This document shows, one piece after another, positions 41,591 to 48,628 of a stretch of DNA of 55,446 bases (position 1 is its first letter; each line of letters begins with the position of its first letter). A program made the position numbers and the translations under genes. The notes beneath the pieces were generated by a model. That model ran no database searches. It saw only the letters and a program-made list of their open reading frames with translations, and was not told the origin of the DNA. The stretch is from Lachnospiraceae bacterium (GTDB taxonomy: Bacteria > Bacillota > Clostridia > Lachnospirales > Lachnospiraceae): NCBI GenBank assembly GCA_017623675.1, contig JAGAOO010000079.1:1-55446 (forward strand), in the 5' to 3' direction.

Positions 41591-41774
41591 GTAGGAATGA
41601 GGAAAAGAGTTAAGACTTGTTTTTTTCTTCCTATGCTTGTATATCTGTATCAGTCATTGTGTTCTTAGTTGTTCAGTGCGGAATGGTGGGGAGGAGCATT
41701 CCGAAAAGTGAATAGAAAAAGGTATTGTGTTCCCCTAGGCACAGTTTATTAACTGCGGCCTGGGGGATTTTTTA
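41591..41774 (+). ncRNA. Candidate 185-nt small RNA
   Basis: It is bounded by the promoter at 41556 and an intrinsic terminator (TCCCC-AGGC-CAGT with ACTG-GCC-GGGGGA, then T6, 41731-41774). A 5' hairpin (TAGGAA..AGGAAAA with TTTTTCTTCCTA) and a central hairpin CGGAATG/CATTCCG (41679-41703) are visible. The loop of the central hairpin, GTGGGGAGGAG, looks like a ribosome binding site, so the RNA could mimic or sequester such sites. The C-rich 5' arm of the terminator could pair with this loop. No known RNA family is recognised. Confidence 0.5.
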
Positions 41775-41833
41775 TATTATGAGTAATTTATTACACATTA
41801 GATGTGATACAATGTGTAGAAGGAGAAGCATAC

Positions 41834-42826
41834 ATGAATGGTAAACGATTGGTTGGAATTTACATATTGGAAATTCTGAACCGGTATTCCGGTCCGGAAC
41901 GAAAGCTGCTACAGGGTGAAATCCTTGAATATTTGGATAGGGATTATAATGTTTCAATTACACGAAAGACCTTATCTGAATATGTCGGAGAAATGCGGGA
42001 GGCCGGGTATGTGTGTGGCATGCGTGGCATCTATGGAACGAAGCGATTCAGTGATAGTGAGCTGCGGTTGTTGATTGATGGAGTTCTCTTTGGTCAGCAT
42101 GTTCCGGAGAAGCCTGCCAATGAACTGATTGGAAAGCTAAAGGAGCTGTCGCCAAGTGGTATCAGCCACAGAATGAAGCATATCTGTTATCTGGAGCGGA
42201 TGAACCATACGGTGAATGAGAAGTTATATGATATTATCGATGCCATTGATAGTGCAATTGAGAAGAATCGTAAGGTGGAATTGACCTTCTGCTCATTTGA
42301 TATTCATGGTAACTTGAATGACTGGGGAACCAAAGTGGTGGACCCCTATTATATGGTCACAGACAAATGCAGATACTACCTGATTTGCTATGCAGGTCGT
42401 AATGATGACTTAGAGAATCGAAGGCTGGACCGCATCTCGAATGTGAAAATCTTAGAAGATGAGGTGCGAACCCCGATTCGGGAATTGAAGAAATATTCCA
42501 ATGGATTCGATTTGGCAGATTATATGAGAGAACATATTTACATGTTTTCGGGAGATTCTGTTCCAATCGCTATGCGGATTCAGAAGAAGAATATCGGGGA
42601 TTTCATTGATTGGTATGGTAGGGATTACCGAATCGAAGAGAACAATGAGGACGAAGAGACCGTTCTTATCCGGCTGGATGCCAATGAAAATGCGGTATTC
42701 TATTGGGCGTTGCAGTATGGTGGTATTGCGGAGGTTGTGAAACCTTTGCAACTTCGTGACCGAATTCGGAAAGAGCTGATAAAAATGATGGAGAAGTATA
42801 CGGAAGGAGGTATCTCTTATGAGTGA
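41834..42826 (+). CDS. WYL-domain transcriptional regulator
   Basis: This regulator of about 330 residues has an N-terminal winged helix (residues 1-70, with LEYLDRDYNVSITRKTLSEYV) and a WYL ligand-binding domain (about 135-330). The family pattern is seen in VDPYYMVTDKCRYYLICY, followed by RLDRISNVKIL. Members of this family control defence loci and DNA-damage responses. It lies about 0.5 kb before hsdM on the same strand; a perfect 15-bp inverted repeat sits at the hsd promoter and could be its operator (inferred). AGGAGAAG precedes the ATG at 41834. The last codons overlap the next gene. Confidence 0.88.
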   Translation: MNGKRLVGIYILEILNRYSGPERKLLQGEILEYLDRDYNVSITRKTLSEYVGEMREAGYVCGMRGIYGTKRFSDSELRLLIDGVLFGQHVPEKPANELIGKLKELSPSGISHRMKHICYLERMNHTVNEKLYDIIDAIDSAIEKNRKVELTFCSFDIHGNLNDWGTKVVDPYYMVTDKCRYYLICYAGRNDDLENRRLDRISNVKILEDEVRTPIRELKKYSNGFDLADYMREHIYMFSGDSVPIAMRIQKKNIGDFIDWYGRDYRIEENNEDEETVLIRLDANENAVFYWALQYGGIAEVVKPLQLRDRIRKELIKMMEKYTEGGISYE

Positions 42827-43100
42827 ATATAATAGTGACAACCATTGTCCTGACTGCGATGGAACTGACGGTAATCACTTTCCCGGATGCGATTATGATG
42901 GAACGAAAGATGGAAGAGGATATTCCAGAGGATCGGCTCCGTCGTTTTTCAAATTCATTGCAATTCTGGTTATAGGGTTTATAGGAGTTTTGTGCCTACT
43001 TGTGTTGGTCGGTGACCTTTTGGAAAGTCCTGCACTTACAATTATTGTCATAGAACTTCTGGTCGTTGGAGTGGTTGTTGGTGGATTGCTGTTTGGGTAG
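42819..43100 (+). CDS. Small membrane protein with Cys/His knuckle, coupled to the WYL gene
   Basis: This 93-residue protein has an N-terminal Cys/His-rich part (NHCPDCDGTDGNHFPGC, a possible metal site), a linker and two membrane helices (about 44-65 and 70-92). The ATG lies inside the end of the WYL gene, after GGAGG, so translation is coupled. No family is recognised. It may be a membrane partner or sensor for the WYL regulator. Confidence 0.65.
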   Translation: MSEYNSDNHCPDCDGTDGNHFPGCDYDGTKDGRGYSRGSAPSFFKFIAILVIGFIGVLCLLVLVGDLLESPALTIIVIELLVVGVVVGGLLFG

Positions 43101-43223
43101 TGTGCCTCTGAGGGCTGGGTACTTAATACTGTGATGTCCGTACCTACGAGAGATGAAAGGACACAGTTGACGACGATGGTGTTTGAGAGGGATAAGGTGT
43201 AGGTGTACGCAGTATATAATTAT

Positions 43224-43252
43224 TTGAGGATATAAGGCGAATATGCTATACT
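43224..43252 (+). promoter_or_regulatory. Promoter of the type I restriction-modification operon
   Basis: TTGAGG (43224-43229), a 17-base spacer and TATACT (43247-43252) place the start near 43259, inside the left arm of the inverted repeat at 43256. Confidence 0.65.
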
Positions 43253-43255
43253 ATG

Positions 43256-43297
43256 ACTGTCGATGTTTATGAGTGTTAGCTTATAAACATCGACAGT
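43256..43297. promoter_or_regulatory. Perfect 15-bp inverted repeat at the hsd transcription start
   Basis: ACTGTCGATGTTTAT (43256-43270) and ATAAACATCGACAGT (43283-43297) are exact inverse complements around 12 bases. It is not followed by a T tract, so it is more likely an operator or a 5' RNA hairpin than a terminator. The rest of 43101-43354 holds no gene. Confidence 0.65.
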
Positions 43298-43354
43298 TGA
43301 AACATAAGAAAAGTATAGTTTTGAAATTAGAAAATAGTTTGGAGGAGCGTAGGA

Positions 43355-44953
43355 ATGGCAGATATTGAAAATAGCAGGGATTTGATTAGTGTATTATGGA
43401 GTGGAGCAGATATTCTTCGCTCAAAAATGGATGCGAATGAATACAAGGATTATCTTCTTGGTATTGTGTTTTACAAATACCTATCAGATTCCTTTTTAAT
43501 AAAAGTGTACGACTTGATTTATGATGAAAAACCGGAGTCTTTGAAGGTTGCATTAGATGCATATATTGAGGCACTTGAAGATGAAAGTGCTGATGAATTA
43601 AAAGAGCAGATACTGTTAGAGTTTCATTATCTGATAGAGCCGGAACTGACATATACACGCTTTGCGGAAGCAGCAAGGAATAATTCATTTAGTCGTGAAC
43701 AGTTACAGAAGGCATTTAATAACATAGAACAGAGCGATCCGATATTTGCAGATTTGTTTACCGATATCGACTTGTATTCGAATCGTTTGGGAACCGGAGA
43801 TCAGAAGCAGAGCGATACAATATCCAGTTTGATTAAAGAGATAGATAAAGCAGATTTGCTGAATTCTGATGCAGATGTACTTGGCAATGCATATGAATAT
43901 TTGATTGGACAATTTGCGTCTGAAACAGGAAAGAAGGCCGGTGAATTCTATACACCACAGGCGGTGTCAAAGATATTAACAAAGATTGCAATTGCCGGAC
44001 AGGAAGATAAAATGGGCTTATCCGTATATGACCCTTGCATGGGGTCAGGTTCGCTATTGTTGAACGCAAAGAAGTACTCTAATCAGCCAAGAACAATTAA
44101 GTACTACGGACAGGAATTAATGACATCTACTTATAATCTTGCAAGGATGAATATGTTCTTGCATGGAATTGCCCCGGAGAATCAAAAGCTTCGTAACGGT
44201 GATACCTTGGATGGAGACTGGCCAACGGGAGAAGAAACGGATTTTAACATGGTCCTGATGAATCCGCCTTACTCTGCAAATTGGAGTGCTGCATCCGGCT
44301 TTTTACAAGATGAACGATTTAGCGATTATGGAGTATTGGCTCCAAAGTCAAAGGCTGATTATGCATTTTTACTACACGGACTATATCATCTGAAGAGTAA
44401 TGGAACGATGGCGATTGTATTACCACATGGTGTGCTTTTCAGAGGTGCAGCTGAGGGGAAAATAAGAGAGAAATTACTTCGTGCAGGCAATATCTATGCA
44501 GTGATTGGACTTCCTTCAAACCTGTTCTATAATACATCGATTCCTACCTGTATCATTGTGTTGAAGAAGCATAGAGAAGGGCGGGATGTGCTGTTCATTG
44601 ATGCTTCACAGAAGTTCGAAAAGGGTAAAAAGCAGAATGCAATGACTGATGTGCATATCGAAGCTGTAATTGACTTGTATAACAAGCGTGAAACCGTTGA
44701 AAAGGAATCATATCTTGCAAGCTTTGAGGATATTGAGAAGAACGACTTCAATCTTAATATTCCAAGATATGTTGATAATTTTGAAAAAGAAGAAGAAATT
44801 GATTTGAATGCTTTGATTGCCGATATGAAGAAGACAAATCAGGAAATTGAACAAGTTCAAGGTGAGTTTGTTTCGCTTCTCAAAGAACTTACTTCATCAG
44901 ACGAGAGTACAATGGCTATGCTAAACAGCTTCATTGGGATGATTGAGGGGTGA
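43355..44953 (+). CDS. hsdM: Type I restriction-modification methyltransferase subunit HsdM
   Basis: This 532-residue N6-adenine methyltransferase subunit combines with HsdS to methylate host DNA and with HsdR to cut foreign DNA. An N-terminal helical domain (LRSKMDANEYKDYLLGIVFYKYLSD) is followed by SAM-binding DPCMGSGSLLLNA (near 226) and the catalytic NPPY in MVLMNPPYSAN (near 303). Length is normal. AGGAG lies before the ATG. The stop is followed five bases later by the start of the first hsdS unit. Confidence 0.96.
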   Translation: MADIENSRDLISVLWSGADILRSKMDANEYKDYLLGIVFYKYLSDSFLIKVYDLIYDEKPESLKVALDAYIEALEDESADELKEQILLEFHYLIEPELTYTRFAEAARNNSFSREQLQKAFNNIEQSDPIFADLFTDIDLYSNRLGTGDQKQSDTISSLIKEIDKADLLNSDADVLGNAYEYLIGQFASETGKKAGEFYTPQAVSKILTKIAIAGQEDKMGLSVYDPCMGSGSLLLNAKKYSNQPRTIKYYGQELMTSTYNLARMNMFLHGIAPENQKLRNGDTLDGDWPTGEETDFNMVLMNPPYSANWSAASGFLQDERFSDYGVLAPKSKADYAFLLHGLYHLKSNGTMAIVLPHGVLFRGAAEGKIREKLLRAGNIYAVIGLPSNLFYNTSIPTCIIVLKKHREGRDVLFIDASQKFEKGKKQNAMTDVHIEAVIDLYNKRETVEKESYLASFEDIEKNDFNLNIPRYVDNFEKEEEIDLNALIADMKKTNQEIEQVQGEFVSLLKELTSSDESTMAMLNSFIGMIEG

Positions 44954-44958
44954 TTTGT

Positions 44959-45555
44959 ATGAATAAGCCGAAAATTAGATTCAAGGGATTCACAGAAGAT
45001 TGGGAACAGCGTAAGTTTGGCGAGGTTGTAGAAAAATATGAAGATCCAGTCGAAACTCCAACAGAAGGATATATGAGATTGGGTATCAGAAGTCATGCAA
45101 AAGGAACCTTCCATAGTTATGTCGAAAAAGGTAAGGAATTAGAGACTGCAAAGATGTTTAGGGTGGCGTCTGATAAGTTTATTGTAAATATTACATTTGG
45201 TTGGGAACATGCTGTTGCAATTACTGATGAAGATGATGCGGGAAAGCTTGTTTCACATAGGTTTCCGCAATATAGCTTTAATAAAGGAATGGTTCCAAAG
45301 TTTTTCAGATATCTTATTCTTGATGAATGTTTTAAGCATCATCTCGAACTGTCATCTCCAGGTGGTGCTGGTAGAAATAGAGTTTTGAAATTAAGTGATA
45401 TGTTGGAATATAAAATGACGTTTCCAACAGAGGCGGAACAGAATGAAATCGCATCATATTTTGACAGCCTTGACAAGCTCATCACCCTTCACCAGCATAA
45501 GTGTGAAGAATTGCAAAAAATCAAAAAATTTATGCTTCAGAATATGTTTGTTTAA
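44959..45555 (+). CDS. hsdS: Half-size specificity subunit HsdS (one recognition domain, TRD-A)
   Basis: This 198-residue protein has the leader MNKPKIRFKGFTEDWEQRK, one target-recognition domain, and the conserved helix LDKLITLHQHKCEELQKIKKFMLQNMF, then stops. A normal HsdS has two recognition domains (about 400 residues). A half subunit could work as a dimer, giving a symmetric target. It is the only specificity unit here that has its own start (ATG 44959 after GAGGGGTG). CAGCGTAAG (45007-45015) and CAGCATAAG (45493-45501) bracket the domain, so it can be exchanged with the silent domains downstream. Confidence 0.85.
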   Translation: MNKPKIRFKGFTEDWEQRKFGEVVEKYEDPVETPTEGYMRLGIRSHAKGTFHSYVEKGKELETAKMFRVASDKFIVNITFGWEHAVAITDEDDAGKLVSHRFPQYSFNKGMVPKFFRYLILDECFKHHLELSSPGGAGRNRVLKLSDMLEYKMTFPTEAEQNEIASYFDSLDKLITLHQHKCEELQKIKKFMLQNMFV

Positions 45556-45908
45556 GTAAAAATGGCAAAATAATTATGCAATCCATGAAGTGATTTTAGA
45601 TTTATAATTAAAATCAAAATAGTATGGGAAAATATAGTTTGGCGATGTATTACATCGTAAGCCATTTATAACAAACATTTGCAGCTGAGTTATAGCGGAC
45701 AGATGTCAGAGGACAAAGATTCTTCATAATCACAAACGATTTGTTACAGTAATGATATGCTTATCTTTGTATAAACTATTTTCAATAAAAGGTATTGTAT
45801 TGGGCAAATAAGTATATTAATGTGGTTATGTACTGATTAGTTATTTGTGATTAGTATTAATGAATTGGTAAGTGTAATGTACAAGTATAATATTGGGAGG
45901 GGTTTGAC
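45556..45908. other. Non-coding AT-rich gap between hsdS and the DUF3990 gene
   Basis: No supported gene is seen. The stretch holds a degenerate core CATCGTAAG (45653-45661), and TATAAT at about 45889-45894 may serve the DUF3990 gene, though without a clear -35. Confidence 0.5.
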
Positions 45909-46388
45909 ATGATTCTATATCATGGTAGCAATGTGGAAGTAACAAGACCAAGATTGATTCCATCAAAAAGATTATTAGATTTTGGAGCAGGATTCTATTT
46001 AACGAGCGATCTTGAACAGGCTAAAAAGTGGGCATTGCGTACAACGAACAATCGTGAAACAGGAAGTCCGACGGTCACAGTGTTTGAAATTGATGAAAAA
46101 GAACTTGTGAAATTGGACTTACTAACATTTGAATCTGCAAACAAAGAATGGCTTAGATACATAGCGGCAAATCGGACAGGTAAACCAACAGAAGGTTCAC
46201 ATGATGTTGTGATAGGACCGGTTGCAAATGATCAGGCTATTAGAACTGTAAATAACTATTTGAAAGGTTATTTTCCAGAGGATGTGGCTATTCAGTTGTT
46301 GCTTCCTCAAAAATTGAAAGACCAATATGCATTTCGAACGGAAAAGTCACTTGATATTTTGAAATTTGTGGAGGCACAAAGCGTATGA
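45909..46388 (+). CDS. DUF3990 protein, ADP-ribosyltransferase-like toxin candidate
   Basis: This 159-residue protein begins ILYHGSNVEV, followed by LDFGAGFYLTSDLEQAKKWA, the pattern of DUF3990. The YHGS start and the FGxGFYxT..QA..WA core resemble NAD-binding ADP-ribosyltransferase folds. DUF3990 genes often sit next to DUF3791 genes, as here, and are considered toxin-antitoxin-like. GGGAGGGG precedes the ATG. Its stop overlaps the next gene (ATGA). Its placement between the active half-hsdS and the silent array means recombination between sites at 45007 and 46907 would delete it. Confidence 0.8.
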   Translation: MILYHGSNVEVTRPRLIPSKRLLDFGAGFYLTSDLEQAKKWALRTTNNRETGSPTVTVFEIDEKELVKLDLLTFESANKEWLRYIAANRTGKPTEGSHDVVIGPVANDQAIRTVNNYLKGYFPEDVAIQLLLPQKLKDQYAFRTEKSLDILKFVEAQSV

Positions 46389-46630
46389 AACGATTAGACC
46401 CGGAAATAATTGATTATTATAATTTTGAAGTAGTGAATATGATTGTTGAAAAGTATGGATATAGTCAGATGGACGCGTTTCGTATGTTTGTTTTGTCAAA
46501 AACACATGAAATGTTGGAAAATGAAGAGTGTGGATTAACTTCATTTGGAGCAGGCGCGATATTTGAGATGTGGGAAACTGAAAGGGGCACCGGAGACCCA
46601 AAGAATTCTGTTTATATACGAGGTGAGTGA
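46385..46630 (+). CDS. DUF3791-like small protein 1 (candidate antitoxin)
   Basis: This 81-residue protein (DYYNFEVVNMIVEKYGYSQMDAFRMFVLSKTHEMLEN) is helical and acidic. Its ATG overlaps the stop of the DUF3990 gene, so the two are translated together. Position and composition fit an antitoxin or partner of the DUF3990 protein. The family assignment rests on pattern and context. Confidence 0.65.
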   Translation: MKRLDPEIIDYYNFEVVNMIVEKYGYSQMDAFRMFVLSKTHEMLENEECGLTSFGAGAIFEMWETERGTGDPKNSVYIRGE

Positions 46631-46631
46631 T

Positions 46632-46841
46632 ATGTCAGAAGAAATGAAATTTTTTATGTATTTAGTAGAATACTATGCAGCATATAAGAACAAGAAAACC
46701 GGCGATGTTCTTAAAGAGTGGGATAACCATGGTATCACGCAGACAATCTTTGATAACTATTGGGGATATCATACAGAGCGAATAGAAAATGCATATATGG
46801 ATATTGATAGTCTGCTGGCTACTGGAAAACACGCGTGGTGA
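46632..46841 (+). CDS. DUF3791 small protein 2 (candidate antitoxin)
   Basis: This 69-residue protein (EEMKFFMYLVEYYAAYKNK, then ITQTIFDNYWGYHTERIENAYMDID) matches the DUF3791 look more clearly than its neighbour. AGGTGAG lies before the ATG, which is one base after the upstream stop. Together with the two upstream genes it makes a three-gene toxin-antitoxin-like set inside the hsd locus. Confidence 0.7.
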   Translation: MSEEMKFFMYLVEYYAAYKNKKTGDVLKEWDNHGITQTIFDNYWGYHTERIENAYMDIDSLLATGKHAW

Positions 46842-46873
46842 TTGCTCTATTGAATATACAGAGAGTTTTTTGA

Positions 46874-48628
46874 AAGAAAAAGGGCTTCTTAACTAACGAT
46901 TGGGAACAGCGTAAGTTTAGTGATTTCGTATCAGAGGTTGGAGACGGATTACACGGAACTCCTATATATAGTGATGAAGGTAGTAAATATTTTATAAATG
47001 GAAATAATCTTGTTAATGGTAAAATTGAAATAAATGAAGAAACAAAGAGAGTTGACGAATCTCAATTAAGTAAATCAGATAAAGCATTAGATGATAATAC
47101 TATTTTAATGTCTATTAACGGAACTATTGGCAATTTAGCATACTATAATGGCGAAGAAGTAATGCTCGGAAAAAGTGTAGCCTTTATTAAGGTGTCAAAT
47201 TCTGATAAGAGATTCGTATATTCTTATTTGCAAACTCCTAATGTTCATAGTTATTTTATGAATAATTTGACAGGAACAACAATAAAAAACTTAGGTCTAA
47301 AAACTATTCGGGAAATGGAGCGGTATGCACCACAACATATAGAGGAACAAGCTAAGATAGGTGAATACTTCGATGACCTTGATACCCTCATCACTCTTCA
47401 CCAGCGTAAGTGTGAAGAAACAAAAAAGTTGAAAAAATATATGCTTCAAAAAATGTTTCCGCAAAATGGATCATGTTTTCCGGAGATAAGATTTGAGGGA
47501 TTTACTGAAGCTTGGGAACAGCGTAAGGTTGCGGATGTGTTCAAAGTAACAAGAGGATATGTGCTTGCAGCGAAAGAAACATCACCAGATATTTCTAATG
47601 ATAATATATATCCTGTATATTCATCTCAAACTAAAAATGAAGGTTTAATGGGATATTATAGTGACTATTTATATGAAGATGCAATAACATGGACTACCGA
47701 TGGTGCAAATGCAGGAACAGTAAAGTTTAGAAAAGGAAAGTTCTATTGTACCAATGTTTGTGGGGTTTTATTATCAAATGAAGGTATTGCAAATAAGGCT
47801 GTTGCCGAAGCATTAAATGCAGTTGCATGGAAATACGTATCACATGTAGGAAATCCTAAATTGATGAATAATGTGATGTCAGAAATTGAGATTATGATTC
47901 CAAAGTTAGTTGAAGAACAACTGAAAATTTCAGAGTATCTTGATACCTTTGACAACCTTATCACCCTTCACCAGCGTAAGCCACATCTTGAAATAGATAC
48001 TACGGTTTTCGTTTGGGAACAGCGTAAGTTGGATGATATTCTTCAAAGGAGAATTGAACAGAGGAAGCAATCGGAAGAATATCCTCGTTTAGCATTTGCC
48101 TCTGGGCAGGGAGTTATACCTTTAAGTGAGAGGAAAACGAATAATAGAGAGCAGCTAACAAAAGATGAATTTACAAAGAAATATTTAGTTACTGAATTAG
48201 ATGATATTGTTTATAATCCAGCAAATGTTAAATATGGTGCAATAGATAGGAATAAGTGTGGTAGAGGCTTGATTTCGCCTATTTATGTTACATTTACAAC
48301 ATGTGAAATTCCAGGATTTATTGAGCGAATTGTTACGTCGCACGATTTTCAACAGAGAGCATTGCGATTTGAGGAAGGTACAGTTACAAAACGACAATCT
48401 GTCAATCCTGAAGATCTTGTTACATTGGATATATTGGTGGCTCCTCAGAGAGAAGAACAGTGTAAGATAAGCGCATATTTTGATGAAATAGACAACCTTA
48501 TCACCCTTCACCAGCATAAGCGAATAATACTAGTATTACATATCGAAATCACTTGGAATCATCGTAAGTGTTGTATTTTCTTGAAATTTCAAATAGTAGA
48601 TAAAAGAACGGATAAAGGAGATGAAATC
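46874..48628 (+). pseudogene. hsdS: Start-less array of three HsdS recognition domains (TRD-B, -C, -D)
   Basis: The frame is open from a stop at 46871 but has no start codon before 47108, inside TRD-B. Order: NDWEQRK, TRD-B (46916-47400), LITLHQRKC and the full central linker KKYMLQKMF..FTEAWEQRK, TRD-C (47528-47970), LHQRK, a 13-residue bridge, VWEQRK, TRD-D (48029-48510), LHQHK, another 13-residue bridge, then WNHRK, a trace of a lost fourth unit. It looks like a silent store of specificity domains. Joining the core at 46907 to that at 45007 would give it the start and leader of the active hsdS in frame. Confidence 0.75.

Noticed and set aside
41591-41774. 6S RNA
   Set aside because: The length fits, but the 5' and 3' ends do not pair into a closing stem around a central bubble.
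43256-43297. Intrinsic terminator before hsdM
   Set aside because: The inverted repeat is perfect but lacks a T tract and overlaps the predicted transcription start, so an operator or 5' hairpin is more likely.
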